Of a DNA stretch of 64,000 nucleotides, positions 1 through 9,199 are shown piece by piece. The position numbers and the translations under genes are program-made. The notes beneath the pieces are model-generated. The model saw only the letters and a list, made by a program, of their open reading frames with translations. It was not told the origin of the DNA and did not search any database. Positions within the stretch are counted from its first letter, which is position 1. Every line of letters starts with the position of its first letter. Location of the stretch: NCBI GenBank assembly GCA_002796995.1, contig PEKW01000002.1, positions 691,990 to 755,989 of the forward strand, read 5' to 3'. This DNA comes from Rhizobium sp. GTDB taxonomy: Bacteria > Pseudomonadota > Alphaproteobacteria > Rhizobiales > Rhizobiaceae.

Positions 1-2967
1 AAAGTAGACTATTCCTCCACCCTCTACCTGCCCCAGACCGAATTCCCGATGCGCGCCGGACTGCCGCAGAAGGAGCCGGAAATGGCGGCCAAGTGGAAGG
101 CGATGGAGCTCTACAAGAGACTTCGCGCCTCCGCCGCCGGCCGCGAAAAATTCGTCCTGCATGACGGTCCGCCCTATGCCAACGGCAACATCCATATCGG
201 CCATGCGCTGAACAAGGTCTTGAAGGACGTCATCACCCGCTCGTTCCAGATGCGCGGTTATGACGCCAACTATGTGCCCGGCTGGGACTGCCACGGCCTG
301 CCGATCGAATGGAAGATCGAGGAAGCCTACCGCGCCAAGGGCAAGGACAAGAACGAAGTTCCGGTCAACGAATTCCGCAAGGAATGCCGCGAATTCGCGC
401 AGGGCTGGATCGACATCCAGTCGGAAGAATTCCGCCGCCTCGGCATCGAGGGCGATTTCGACCGCCCCTACACGACGATGAACTTCCACGCCGAAAGCCG
501 CATCGCCGGCGAACTCCTGAAGCTCGCCATGTCCGGCCAGCTCTACCGCGGTTCCAAGCCGATCATGTGGTCGGTCGTCGAGCGCACCGCGCTGGCGGAA
601 GCCGAGGTGGAGTATCACGAGGTCGAGAGCGACACGATCTGGGTGAAGTTCCCGGTTAAGTATTCTGCCGGTGACATTGTTACGAGGCTCGTAGACGAAA
701 AGACCGGTGAAGATACTGGAGGGGTGATCGTTGTTGCTCCGCCTGAGAGCCTTACCCATGCTTCGGTCGTGATCTGGACAACAACACCGTGGACCATCCC
801 GGGCAACCGTGCGATCTCTTACTCCTCTAGGATCGAATACGGACTCTACGAGGTCACGGAAGTCACCAACGACTTCGGCCCGCAGCCCGGCGAAAAACTC
901 ATACTTGCAAAGCGATTGGCAGAAGATTGCGCCACTAAGGCCAAAGTGATCTTCAAGCTGATTCGTGACCTGACAAAGACCGATCTTGCCGGGATCACAT
1001 GCAATCATCCCTTGTATGGGCTTGACGACGGCTACACCTTCGAGGTCCCCCTGCTGGATGGCGACCATGTCACCGACGATGCCGGTACCGGTTTCGTGCA
1101 CACCGCGCCCGGCCATGGCCGCGAGGACTTTGACATCTGGATGCATCATGCCCGCGAACTCGAGGCGCGTGGCATCTCGTCGAAGATCCCCTTCACCGTC
1201 GACGACGCCGGTTTCTACACCGAGGATGCGCCGGGCTTCGGTCCGTCGGCGGAAGGCGGTGCCGCCCGCGTCATCGATGACAACGGCAAGAAGGGCGATG
1301 CCAACAAGCGCGTCATGGATGCCCTGATCGCGGCGAACAACCTGTTTGCCCGTGGCCGGGTGAAGCATGACTATCCGCATTCCTGGCGTTCCAAGAAGCC
1401 GGTCATCTTCCGCAATACGCCGCAATGGTTCGTCTACATGGACAAGGAGCTGGGCGACGGCACGACGCTGCGCAGCCGAGCCCTCTCGGCCATCGATGAC
1501 ACGCGCTTCGTGCCCGCCGCCGGCCAGAACCGGTTGCGCGCCATGATCGAAGGCCGTCCGGACTGGGTGCTGTCGCGTCAGCGCGCCTGGGGCGTGCCGA
1601 TCTGCGTCTTCGCCGACGCCGCCGGCAATGTGCTGCAGGATGAAGAGGTCAACAGGCGCATCCTCGAAGCCTTCGAGAAGGAAGGCGCCGATGCCTGGTT
1701 CGCCGAAGGCGCCAAGGAACGCTTCCTCGGCAATGCCCATGACGCCGAAAAGTGGCTGATGGTCACCGACATTCTCGACGTCTGGTTCGACAGTGGCTCG
1801 ACCCATACCTTCACGCTGGAAGACCGCCCGGACCTGAAATGGCCGGCCGACGTCTACCTTGAGGGCTCCGACCAGCATCGCGGCTGGTTCCATTCCTCGC
1901 TTCTGGAAAGCTGCGCCACGCGCGGCCGTGCACCGTATAACGCCGTCGTCACCCATGGTTTCATCATGGACGAGAAGGGCGAGAAGATGTCGAAGTCCAA
2001 GGGCAACGTCACCGCGCCCCAGGACATCATGAAGGATGCCGGCGCCGATATCCTGCGCCTCTGGGTCATGTCCTCGGACTATGCGGAAGACCTGCGCGTC
2101 GGCAAGACCATCATCCAGACCAATATCGACGCCTACCGCAAGATCCGCAACACGATCCGCTGGATGCTCGGCACGCTGGCCCACGACACCGGCGAGGAGA
2201 TCGCCTATGCCGAGCTGCCGGAGCTCGAAAAGCTCATGCTGCATCGCCTGGCCGAACTCGACCAGCTGGTACGCAAGGCCTATGACGATTTCGACTTCAA
2301 GCGCATCACCCGTGCGCTCAACGATTTCGCCAATGTCGAGCTCTCGGCCTTCTACTTCGACATCCGCAAGGACACGCTCTACTGCGACGCGCCGTCGAGC
2401 CTGAAGCGCCGTTCCGCGCTGTTCGTCATCCGCAAGCTGTTCGACTGCCTCGTCCTGTGGTTCGCGCCGATGATGCCGTTCACCACCGAGGAAGCCTGGC
2501 TGTCGCGCGATCCGAACGCCGAGTCGGTCCATCTCGAACAGTTCCCGGCAATCCCGGCCGACTGGTCGAACGAAGCGCTGGCCGAGAAGTGGAAAAAGGT
2601 CCGCACGGTTCGCCGTGCCGTCACCGGCGCGCTGGAAATCGAGCGCAAGGACAAGCGCATCGGCTCGTCTCTGGAGGCGGCTCCCGTCGTCCATGTCGGC
2701 GATCCGGAGTTGCTGGCGGCGCTGGACGGTCTCGACTTCGCCGAGATCTGCATCACCTCGGACATCACGGTCGTGGGCGGAGAAGGCCCGGCCGAGGCCT
2801 TCTGCCTCGACGACGGCACCAAGGTCGCGGTCGAGCCGAAGCCGGCCGAGGGCACCAAATGCGCCCGTTCCTGGAAGATCACCCGGGATGTCGGTTCGGA
2901 TCCGGACTATCCGGACGTCTCGGCCCGCGACGCGGCGGCTTTGCGTGAATTGGCCGCCCGCCATTAA
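1..2967 (+). CDS. ileS: Isoleucyl-tRNA synthetase, 5' end cut by window
   Basis: Class I aminoacyl-tRNA synthetase that charges tRNA-Ile with isoleucine in the cytoplasm. The frame is open from base 1; the visible 988 residues begin within the usual N-terminal region, so only a short start segment is missing. The HIGH signature is encoded at about 193-204 and KMSKS at about 1984-1998. Between them lies the CP1 editing domain, which contains the conserved WTTTPW motif (about 778-795). The C-terminal anticodon-binding region runs to the stop. Oddity: about 655-840 and 896-1023, inside the editing domain, use AT-richer codons (ACA ACA ACA for the three threonines of WTTTPW, many GTT/GCT/GAA) unlike the flanks, and the segment before WTTTPW looks longer than in rhizobial relatives I recall. 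Function is certain; the origin of the patch is inference. Confidence 0.97.
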   Translation, partial: KVDYSSTLYLPQTEFPMRAGLPQKEPEMAAKWKAMELYKRLRASAAGREKFVLHDGPPYANGNIHIGHALNKVLKDVITRSFQMRGYDANYVPGWDCHGLPIEWKIEEAYRAKGKDKNEVPVNEFRKECREFAQGWIDIQSEEFRRLGIEGDFDRPYTTMNFHAESRIAGELLKLAMSGQLYRGSKPIMWSVVERTALAEAEVEYHEVESDTIWVKFPVKYSAGDIVTRLVDEKTGEDTGGVIVVAPPESLTHASVVIWTTTPWTIPGNRAISYSSRIEYGLYEVTEVTNDFGPQPGEKLILAKRLAEDCATKAKVIFKLIRDLTKTDLAGITCNHPLYGLDDGYTFEVPLLDGDHVTDDAGTGFVHTAPGHGREDFDIWMHHARELEARGISSKIPFTVDDAGFYTEDAPGFGPSAEGGAARVIDDNGKKGDANKRVMDALIAANNLFARGRVKHDYPHSWRSKKPVIFRNTPQWFVYMDKELGDGTTLRSRALSAIDDTRFVPAAGQNRLRAMIEGRPDWVLSRQRAWGVPICVFADAAGNVLQDEEVNRRILEAFEKEGADAWFAEGAKERFLGNAHDAEKWLMVTDILDVWFDSGSTHTFTLEDRPDLKWPADVYLEGSDQHRGWFHSSLLESCATRGRAPYNAVVTHGFIMDEKGEKMSKSKGNVTAPQDIMKDAGADILRLWVMSSDYAEDLRVGKTIIQTNIDAYRKIRNTIRWMLGTLAHDTGEEIAYAELPELEKLMLHRLAELDQLVRKAYDDFDFKRITRALNDFANVELSAFYFDIRKDTLYCDAPSSLKRRSALFVIRKLFDCLVLWFAPMMPFTTEEAWLSRDPNAESVHLEQFPAIPADWSNEALAEKWKKVRTVRRAVTGALEIERKDKRIGSSLEAAPVVHVGDPELLAALDGLDFAEICITSDITVVGGEGPAEAFCLDDGTKVAVEPKPAEGTKCARSWKITRDVGSDPDYPDVSARDAAALRELAARH

Positions 2968-2974
2968 CGAAATG

Positions 2975-3012
2975 TTACCGGATGATTTGCGCTTTCGGCG
3001 GTCATCCGGTAA
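2975..3012. repeat. Perfect 11-bp inverted repeat after ileS
   Basis: TTACCGGATGA (2975-2985) is repeated as its exact reverse complement TCATCCGGTAA (3002-3012), separated by 16 bases. It starts 8 bases after the ileS stop. No T-run follows, so it is either a weak or Rho-assisted terminator or a protein-binding site before the lipoprotein gene. Confidence 0.5.
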
Positions 3013-3102
3013 ATGTGCCTGAAATTGGCCGAAATCTTCGCTCAGGCGAAGAGAGAAGACAGTCGGCGAAAGCATAACCAGCGGCGAGGCTCGAAGGCAT
3101 TC

Positions 3103-3729
3103 ATGAAATCGGCAGATTTGTTCAGAGTTGGCGTCGGTATGGCCGGCCTTTTGCTCGCATGCTCCGCATTGACCGGCTGCGTCGGGAGCCCGACCTACGG
3201 CACCGACAAGACCGCGATGGAACAGTTGGTGGACGACGTCGGTTCGGCCGTGTCGATCGGCACCGATCCGAACAAGAACAAGGGCACGAAATACAACCCG
3301 CGCCCGGCTCTGGTCATGCCGCCGGAAACCGCGAAGGCCGATCTTGCCGCTCCGCAGCAGTCGCTCGCCAGCAAGGAAAACCCGCAATGGCTGGAAAGCC
3401 CGGAAGAGACGCGTGAGCGCCTCGTCGCCGAGGCCGATGCCAATGCCGACAACCCGCGCTATCGTTCGCCGCTTCTCGCCGGTTACGGCAAGAACGGCAC
3501 GATGACCGAATCCCAGAAATGGGAGGCTTTCCGCGAAGCCCGCAAGCAGCAGAAGGGCGCCTATCTCGACCAGCGCCGCTTCCTCTCCGATCCGCCGGCC
3601 GAATATCGCAAGGCCGACGAAACGGCGCTTACGGATCTCGGCGAACCGGAATCCAAGAAGGAAAAGCGCCGCAAGAAGATGGCCAAGGCCGCCAACCAGA
3701 ACAACCAGTGGTGGATGCCTTTCCAGTAA
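3103..3729 (+). CDS. Predicted outer-membrane lipoprotein, unknown function
   Basis: 208 residues. The first 26 form a lipoprotein signal peptide: a positively charged start, a hydrophobic core (GLLLACSAL) and the lipobox LTGC, with Cys about residue 25 as the lipidation site. The mature part is hydrophilic, has no domain I recognise, and ends in a lysine-rich stretch followed by a Gln/Asn/Trp-rich terminus. An upstream in-frame start at 3013 would add 30 charged residues before the signal peptide and spoil it, so ATG 3103 is preferred. It follows ileS by 135 bases and is followed by a strong terminator. Export and lipidation are well supported; the role is unknown. Confidence 0.75.
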   Translation: MKSADLFRVGVGMAGLLLACSALTGCVGSPTYGTDKTAMEQLVDDVGSAVSIGTDPNKNKGTKYNPRPALVMPPETAKADLAAPQQSLASKENPQWLESPEETRERLVAEADANADNPRYRSPLLAGYGKNGTMTESQKWEAFREARKQQKGAYLDQRRFLSDPPAEYRKADETALTDLGEPESKKEKRRKKMAKAANQNNQWWMPFQ

Positions 3730-3757
3730 GCCTCTTGCGGCTTTCATGATTTCACCA

Positions 3758-3785
3758 GGGCAGGCCGGAAACGACCTGCCCTTTT
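3758..3785 (+). terminator. Rho-independent terminator
   Basis: Stem GGGCAGG (3758-3764) pairs with CCTGCCC (3775-3781), followed by TTTT. It ends the lipoprotein transcript just before the acetyltransferase gene. Confidence 0.75.
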
Positions 3786-3814
3786 GCTTGCCTGCACATT
3801 TCGAGGACAAACCG

Positions 3815-4294
3815 ATGGATTTCGCCATTCGCAACGCCACGCCGGACGATGTCGGCACCATTCTGCGCTTCATCACCGAACTGGCGGTGTTCGAGAAGGC
3901 GGGCCACGAGGTCGAGGCGACCGAGGAGAGCCTCGCCGCATCGCTGTTCGGACCGGGCGCGGTGACGGGCGCGGCGATCCTCGAAGCGGACGGGGTGCCG
4001 GCCGGCTTTGCCGTGTGGTTCTACAACTATTCCACCTGGCAGGCGAAGAACGGCCTCTATCTCGAAGACCTCTATGTCTCGCCCGACTACCGCGGCTCCG
4101 GCGCCGGCAAGCTGCTGTTGAAGCATCTGGCCAGGATCGCCGTCGACAAGGGCTGCGGCCGGTTCGAATGGAGCGTGCTCGACTGGAACGAGCCGGCCAT
4201 CCGCGTTTACGATGCGATCGGCGCCGAGCCGCAGAACGAGTGGATCCGCTATCGCCTGTCCGGCGACAAGCTGAAGCAATTCGCGGCCGGGTGA
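3815..4294 (+). CDS. GNAT N-acetyltransferase, SSAT/thialysine acetyltransferase-like
   Basis: 159 residues, a complete single-domain GNAT fold. The sequence resembles the spermidine/spermine (thialysine) N-acetyltransferase branch: the LEDLYV strand (83-88), the acetyl-CoA pyrophosphate loop RGSGAG (93-98) and the WNEPAIRVYDAIGA-type motif (about 124-137) occur in the same order as in SSAT. The likely reaction is acetyl transfer from acetyl-CoA to a small amine such as a polyamine or thialysine; the substrate is inferred from resemblance. ATG 3815 is chosen over 3746 because GAGG lies 9 bases upstream and the family start MxFxIRxATPxD follows directly. A terminator separates it from the gene before. 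Confidence 0.85.
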   Translation: MDFAIRNATPDDVGTILRFITELAVFEKAGHEVEATEESLAASLFGPGAVTGAAILEADGVPAGFAVWFYNYSTWQAKNGLYLEDLYVSPDYRGSGAGKLLLKHLARIAVDKGCGRFEWSVLDWNEPAIRVYDAIGAEPQNEWIRYRLSGDKLKQFAAG

Positions 4295-4377
4295 TCGCCG
4301 GACCGTCCGTCGTCCATTCCGCCGGCCGGTCTTCCAGGATTACGCTACGTTAACCGCAAATCGGCTAGCGTGCCGCC

Positions 4378-5178
4378 ATGTTCGGCGTCAGCAAAAATAC
4401 ATGGATCAAGTCCGCGGTCGCCACGGTGGCCTCGGTGATCCTTTCCGTCTCCATCGTCTTGGCTCTGGTGCCCCTGTTGGGCGGGCATCCCGACGGGCCG
4501 GGGTTCTGGATGAGCGTGCTTTGCCCGCTGGCGATCGGCGGACCGGCCAGCCTGTGGCAGTTCCATCAGAAGGACATCATCCTGCGCCAGCGCGACGAAC
4601 TGGCCCGCATGCATGTCGAGCTGGAGGACATGCATGGCGAACTGAGACGCCTGCATGAGGACCTGCGCTTCAAGGCGCGCCGCGATGCGCTGACCGGAGG
4701 CCTCAACCGCGAGGCCCTGTTTGCCGCACTTGCGCTGAGCGCTCCGGTTCACCGTGGTCCTGCTGCCTTGCTGGTCGCCGATGCCGATCATTTCAAGCGC
4801 ATCAACGATGCCTTCGGCCATCTCGTCGGCGACGAGGCGCTTCGTCGGATCGCGTCCTGCATCGCCGAGGCGACCACCGGTGCCGATCTCTGGGGACGGA
4901 TCGGCGGCGAGGAGTTTGTCGTCTTCCTGCATCCGGCCGAGCTGTCGCGGGCGCGCGCGGTCGCCGACGGCATCCGCCGCGCCGTGGCGGCGATCGATCT
5001 CGTGGTCGACGGCAACCGCGTGCCGGTCAGCGTCAGCATCGGCGTCGCATCCGTCGTCGACGCCTTCGATCCGGTCGATCTCTTCCGCCGCGCGGACGAA
5101 TATCTCTACCGGGCCAAGGACGGCGGCCGGGATCGCATCGTCTTCGACGGCCTGGAACTCGATCCGCTCGCGGCCTGA
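4378..5178 (+). CDS. Membrane-anchored diguanylate cyclase (GGDEF)
   Basis: 266 residues. Two hydrophobic segments (about 12-34 and 42-60) anchor the N-terminus, a short charged coil (65-100) follows, then a GGDEF domain (about 102-258). The active-site signature is GGEEF (176-180), and the metal-binding DADHFK sits at 135-140, so it should make c-di-GMP from two GTP. The allosteric I-site RxxD expected just upstream reads TGAD, so product inhibition through that site is unlikely. No periplasmic sensory domain is present; the signal is unknown. A TTAACC half-site resembling a CtrA half-box lies at 4350-4355. The gene converges on tadA with 7 bases between. Confidence 0.9.
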   Translation: MFGVSKNTWIKSAVATVASVILSVSIVLALVPLLGGHPDGPGFWMSVLCPLAIGGPASLWQFHQKDIILRQRDELARMHVELEDMHGELRRLHEDLRFKARRDALTGGLNREALFAALALSAPVHRGPAALLVADADHFKRINDAFGHLVGDEALRRIASCIAEATTGADLWGRIGGEEFVVFLHPAELSRARAVADGIRRAVAAIDLVVDGNRVPVSVSIGVASVVDAFDPVDLFRRADEYLYRAKDGGRDRIVFDGLELDPLAA

Positions 5179-5185
5179 GACCACT

Positions 5186-5641
5186 TCACCGCCTGTTCTG
5201 GAAGAAGTCCCGCAGCAAGGTCGCCGACTCCGTTTCCCCGAGGCCGGAATAGACCTCCGGTGCATGATGGCAAGTCGGCTGGGTGTAGAAGCGCACGCCA
5301 TTGTCCACCCCGCCGCCCTTCGGGTCCTCCGCGCCGTAGTAGAGCCGGCGGATGCGGGCGAAGGAAATCGCCGCCGCGCACATGGTGCAGGGCTCCAGGG
5401 TGACATAGAGGTCGGCGCCCGAAAGCCGCTCGTCGCCGACCGCTTCGGCGGCGCGGCGGATCGCGAGAATCTCCGCATGGGCGGTGACGTCGTTGAGCGC
5501 TCGCGTCTCGTTTCCGGCGCTGGCGACGATCCGGCCATCGGCCACCACGATGGCACCGATCGGCACCTCGCCGCGTTCGCCGGCCCTTTTTGCCTCCGCG
5601 AGCGCCGCAACCATGAATCCGTCCGTCTGCGCCACGTCCAC
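5186..5641 (-). CDS. tadA: tRNA(Arg) adenosine-34 deaminase
   Basis: 151 residues from GTG 5641. Zinc-dependent deaminase that converts A34 to inosine in tRNA-Arg(ACG), normally essential. The catalytic signature is present: His55-Ala-Glu57, and Pro-Cys85-Thr-Met-Cys88. AGAGGA lies 5 bases upstream of GTG 5641; another GTG at 5635 is possible. The frame stays open further upstream into rluB on the opposite strand, but that extension has no homology to the family. It diverges from rluB with 64 bases between, so the two RNA-modification genes share a promoter region. Confidence 0.93.
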   Translation of the reverse strand: MDVAQTDGFMVAALAEAKRAGERGEVPIGAIVVADGRIVASAGNETRALNDVTAHAEILAIRRAAEAVGDERLSGADLYVTLEPCTMCAAAISFARIRRLYYGAEDPKGGGVDNGVRFYTQPTCHHAPEVYSGLGETESATLLRDFFQNRR

Positions 5642-5705
5642 AACTTTCCTCTTAACCAACCCGCCCTGACCTGCTAGGACAGCCCAAACCACAGGCAAAC
5701 AGCAA

Positions 5706-7715
5706 ATGACATTCAAAGACAAGTCCAGGCGCCCCGGACCGAAAACGTCCGACCGCGGCGGCAAGCCGCTCACCCGTAAGCCGAGCACGGCGACCGACAA
5801 GCCTGCGCCCAAGGCAGCGAAGGCCCAGGCCTCGGTCGAGGCCGAAGACGGCGTCAAGCCGGAGCGCATTTCCAAGCTGCTCGCCCGCGCCGGCGTCGCC
5901 TCGCGGCGCGATATCGAACGCATGGTCATGGAAGGCCGCGTCACGCTCAACGGCAAGGTCCTCGACACGCCGGTCGTCAACGCCACCTTCGCCGATACGA
6001 TCGAGGTCGACGGCCAGCCGATCCGCGGCATCGAGCGCACGCGCCTCTGGCTCTACCACAAGCCGGCCGGCCTGGTGACCACCAATGCCGATCCGGAAGG
6101 CCGCTCGACGGTCTTCGAAAACCTGCCGGAAGACCTGCCGCGCGTCATGTCGATCGGCCGCCTCGACATCAATACCGAGGGCCTGCTGCTGCTGACCAAT
6201 GACGGCGGGCTTGCCCGCGTCCTGGAACTGCCGACCACCGGCTGGCTGCGCCGCTACCGCGTGCGCGCCTATGGCGAGATCGACCAGCCTGCGCTCGACA
6301 AGCTGAAGGAAGGCATCGCCGTCGACGGCGTGCTCTACGGCGCGATCGATGCCACGCTCGACCGCAAGCAGGGCCACAATGTCTGGATCACCATGGGTCT
6401 TCGCGAAGGCAAGAACCGCGAAATCAAGAACGTGCTCGGCGCGCTCGGTCTTGAGGTCAACCGCCTGATCCGTATTTCCTACGGTCCGTTCCAGCTCGGC
6501 GACCTGCCCGAGGGCAAGGTGGTCGAGGTGCGCGGCCGCATGCTGCGCGACCAGCTCGGTCCCCGCCTGATCGAGGAGGCCAAGGCCAATTTCGATGCGC
6601 CGATCTTCGATCACGGCGCCGGCGACGACGAAGAAGAGGCCGCTCCCGCCAAGGCGCGGCCGGCGAAGTCCGAATGGGCTCGCGAAGAAAAGCCACGCGG
6701 CGAAGGTCGGCGTGAGGGCAAGCCCGAAGACCGCCGCGAACAGGCGCTCGGCCGTCTCGACACGCGCCGCGACGAAACCCGCGGCAAGCCGCAGGGCAAG
6801 CGCGCCGGCGACGACCGCGGCAAGGGCGGCTTCGGCCCGCGTGCCGATCGCGGCGACAGCCGCGGCGACTTCGCCGACAAGCCGCGGCGCACGCCGGGTT
6901 CGTCGCGCACCGCCAATGTCTGGATGGCGCCCGGCGCACGTCCTGTTTCCGAAAAGAAGGCCGGCGAAGCCGCTGCCGCCGAGAAGCGTCCGCCGCGTGC
7001 CCGTCCTGATGGTTCGGTCGACAAGCGTTACGGCCGCAACAAGGATGGCAAGCCGACCAAGTCGCTCAACCGTTTCGATCCCGACCGCAAGGGCAAGTCC
7101 GACTACGGCCGGCCCGATCCGGGTCCGCGCGTGCTGGTCAGCCGCACCCGGGACGAAGAGGGCGAATGGATCCGCTCCGAGGAGCCCGCGCGCGGCAAGG
7201 ACGATGCCGGTTTTGGCGGAAAGCGCGATTTTGGCGGCCGTTCCGATCGGGGCGACCGTTCCGAGCGTCCGTCGCGCACCGGCGACCGTCCCCGCAGCGA
7301 CCGCCCGCGTGGCGATGGCCCGCGCGAAGGTCGTCCCTTCGAGGCCCGCAACCGTGACGACCGCCCGCGCGGCGACCGGCCCTTCGGCGACAAGCCGCGT
7401 GGCCCTCGCAGCGCTGACAGCCGCCCGGCCGGTGACCGTGCCTATGGTGACAAGCCCCGTGCACCGCGCAGCGCCGACAGCCGCCCCGCGGGCGATCGCC
7501 CCTTCGGTGACAAGCCGCGTGGACCCCGCAGTGCCGACAGCCGTCCGGCCGGCGACCGTCCGTTCGGCGACAAGCCGAGGGGCGGCAAGCCCTTCGCCGG
7601 CAAGCCCGGCGGAAAGCCCGGTGGTCCGAAGCCGTTTTCCGGCAAGCCGCGCGGCGATCGTCCGAGCGGCGGTAAGCCCGGTGGCAGCCGTGGCCCGGCC
7701 AAGGGCAAGAGGTAA
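5706..7715 (+). CDS. rluB: RluB/RsuA-type pseudouridine synthase with long basic tail
   Basis: 669 residues, more than twice the catalytic size. A basic N-terminal extension (1-50) precedes an S4 RNA-binding domain (about 52-110). The RsuA/RluB/E/F catalytic core (about 114-295) has the active-site Asp154 in GRLDINTEGL. The family isomerises a uridine in rRNA, most likely the RluB site in 23S domain V; the exact target is inferred. From about residue 300 to the end the protein is low-complexity, rich in Arg, Gly, Asp, Lys and Pro, with RGD/RPAGDRP-like repeats. Residues about 556-628 are encoded by an exact 60-bp period. rsmD follows after 6 bases, so the two are co-transcribed. Confidence 0.93.
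   Translation: MTFKDKSRRPGPKTSDRGGKPLTRKPSTATDKPAPKAAKAQASVEAEDGVKPERISKLLARAGVASRRDIERMVMEGRVTLNGKVLDTPVVNATFADTIEVDGQPIRGIERTRLWLYHKPAGLVTTNADPEGRSTVFENLPEDLPRVMSIGRLDINTEGLLLLTNDGGLARVLELPTTGWLRRYRVRAYGEIDQPALDKLKEGIAVDGVLYGAIDATLDRKQGHNVWITMGLREGKNREIKNVLGALGLEVNRLIRISYGPFQLGDLPEGKVVEVRGRMLRDQLGPRLIEEAKANFDAPIFDHGAGDDEEEAAPAKARPAKSEWAREEKPRGEGRREGKPEDRREQALGRLDTRRDETRGKPQGKRAGDDRGKGGFGPRADRGDSRGDFADKPRRTPGSSRTANVWMAPGARPVSEKKAGEAAAAEKRPPRARPDGSVDKRYGRNKDGKPTKSLNRFDPDRKGKSDYGRPDPGPRVLVSRTRDEEGEWIRSEEPARGKDDAGFGGKRDFGGRSDRGDRSERPSRTGDRPRSDRPRGDGPREGRPFEARNRDDRPRGDRPFGDKPRGPRSADSRPAGDRAYGDKPRAPRSADSRPAGDRPFGDKPRGPRSADSRPAGDRPFGDKPRGGKPFAGKPGGKPGGPKPFSGKPRGDRPSGGKPGGSRGPAKGKR
7371..7590 (+). 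repeat. 60-bp tandem repeat in rluB tail, about 3.6 copies
   Basis: Units starting near 7371, 7431, 7491 and 7551 align with an exact 60-base period. Each encodes about GDRPFGDKPRGPRSADSRPA with a few substitutions. All copies stay in frame, so length changes would add or remove 20 residues of disordered tail. Confidence 0.9.
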
Positions 7716-7721
7716 GGCGCG

Positions 7722-8282
7722 GTGCGGATCGTCGGCGGTGAGTTTCGCGGCCGTGTCCTGGCTGCGCCGAAATCCAATGCGATCCGGCCCACCACGGACC
7801 GGACGCGCGAGAGCCTGTTCAACATCCTGGCGCATGCCCATCCGGGCGTGCTCGACGCGACGAGAGTGCTCGACCTGTTCGCCGGCACCGGTGCGGTCGG
7901 CATAGAGGCCCTGTCGCGCGGCGCGAAGTCCGCCTTGTTCGTCGAAAACAGCGTTGAGGGCCGCAGCCTGCTGTGGGAAAACATCGACGCACTCGGCCTG
8001 CATGGCCGTGCCCGCATCCTGCGCCGCGACGCGACCCAACTCGGGCCAGCCTCCAACATCGAGCCGTTTCAGCTGGTGTTCGCCGACCCGCCCTATGGCA
8101 AGGGGCTCGGGGAAAAGGCGCTTTTCGCCGGCCATGCCGGCGGCTGGCTGGCGCCGGGCGCCGTCGCCATTCTCGAGGAGCGGGCCGACGCCCAGGTCAT
8201 CGTCGATCCCGTGTTCAAATTCATCGAGGAACGCAGCTTCGGCGACACGAAAATGTACTTCTTTTCCTATAGGCCTGCCTGA
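7722..8282 (+). CDS. rsmD: 16S rRNA (guanine-966 N2)-methyltransferase
   Basis: 186 residues from a GTG start. SAM-dependent Rossmann methyltransferase: motif I DLFAGTGAVG (51-60) binds SAM, and the catalytic DPPYG (122-126) is the N2-guanine/N6-adenine type signature. It acts on 16S rRNA during 30S assembly. The length matches the family. It begins 6 bases after the rluB stop, giving an rRNA-modification operon. No alternative is likely. Confidence 0.93.
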   Translation: MRIVGGEFRGRVLAAPKSNAIRPTTDRTRESLFNILAHAHPGVLDATRVLDLFAGTGAVGIEALSRGAKSALFVENSVEGRSLLWENIDALGLHGRARILRRDATQLGPASNIEPFQLVFADPPYGKGLGEKALFAGHAGGWLAPGAVAILEERADAQVIVDPVFKFIEERSFGDTKMYFFSYRPA

Positions 8283-8306
8283 CACGTCATCCAGGGAAAG
8301 TCCGCC

Positions 8307-9191
8307 ATGCTAGATGAGAATGCCGTGACCGTCGCCGTGCCGTCCGTGCGGCCGGCAGGCGGGCCGTCGATCGGTCTCGCGCTCGGCGCCGGCGGGGCCA
8401 GGGGCTTCGCGCAGATCCCGGTGATCGAGGCATTCGACGAGCTGGGCCTCAAGCCGGCACTGATCGTCGGCTCCTCCATGGGCGCCATCCTCGGGGCCGG
8501 CATGGCCGCCGGCATGACGGGTAAGGAAATCCGCGACTACACGGTGGAAACCATCGGCCACCGCGCCACGGTGGTGAGCCGGCTGTGGGGCCTGGGGCCC
8601 TCGACCATGCGCGATGCGCTGGGCGGCTTCAAGCTCGGCCAATTCAACCTGGAGCGCATCCTCAAGGCCTTCCTTCCCAAGGAAATTCCAGGCGACTTCG
8701 CCGAGTTGAAGATCCCGTTCAAGGCGATCGCCACCGACTATTACGGGCAGTGCGAGGTGGTCTGCGACAGCGGCGACCTCTACGAGGCGCTCGCGGCCTC
8801 GGCCGCCATCCCGGCGCTGTTCATGCCGATCCATCGCGACGGACGGCTGATGGTCGACGGCGGCATCTTCAATCCCGTGCCCTATGACCACCTGAGCGGT
8901 CTCGCCGACATCATCGTCGGCGTCGACGTCATCGGAGGGCCGGACACGGCGGGCAGCTTCGTGCCGAACCGGATCGACAGCCTGCTCGGCGCCACCCAGC
9001 TGCTCATGCAGTCGAATGTCGCACTGAAGATGAAACTCTGCCAGCCGGACATCTACCTGCGGCCCGAGGTCAACGCCTTTCGCGTGCTCGATCTCCTGAA
9101 GGCCCGCCAGATCATCGAGGTCAACGAGGTGATCAAGGATCAGTTCAAGCGCGATCTCGAAGCGCGGATCGAGGATTTCATCCGCCGCTGA
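8307..9191 (+). CDS. Patatin-like phospholipase, RssA family
   Basis: 294 residues. The patatin-type Ser-Asp dyad is visible: oxyanion loop GAGGARG (about 27-33), nucleophile elbow GSSMG (55-59, Ser57) and Asp184 in the DGG motif. It belongs to the bacterial RssA/YchK-like branch of esterases or phospholipases. There is no signal peptide, so it is cytoplasmic or peripheral to the inner membrane. The substrate is unknown. It starts 24 bases after rsmD and may be co-transcribed with it; it converges on the antiporter gene with 8 bases between. Confidence 0.88.
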   Translation: MLDENAVTVAVPSVRPAGGPSIGLALGAGGARGFAQIPVIEAFDELGLKPALIVGSSMGAILGAGMAAGMTGKEIRDYTVETIGHRATVVSRLWGLGPSTMRDALGGFKLGQFNLERILKAFLPKEIPGDFAELKIPFKAIATDYYGQCEVVCDSGDLYEALAASAAIPALFMPIHRDGRLMVDGGIFNPVPYDHLSGLADIIVGVDVIGGPDTAGSFVPNRIDSLLGATQLLMQSNVALKMKLCQPDIYLRPEVNAFRVLDLLKARQIIEVNEVIKDQFKRDLEARIEDFIRR

Positions 9192-9199
9192 CGTTTGGC

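Noticed and set aside
7371..7590. CRISPR-like periodic repeat
   Set aside because: Units are contiguous, in frame and coding; there are no unique spacers or cas genes.
5652..8285. Long open frame on the minus strand (877 codons) antisense to rluB and rsmD
   Set aside because: It is a GC-rich shadow with Arg/Ala-rich composition and no family match, over two well-supported genes.
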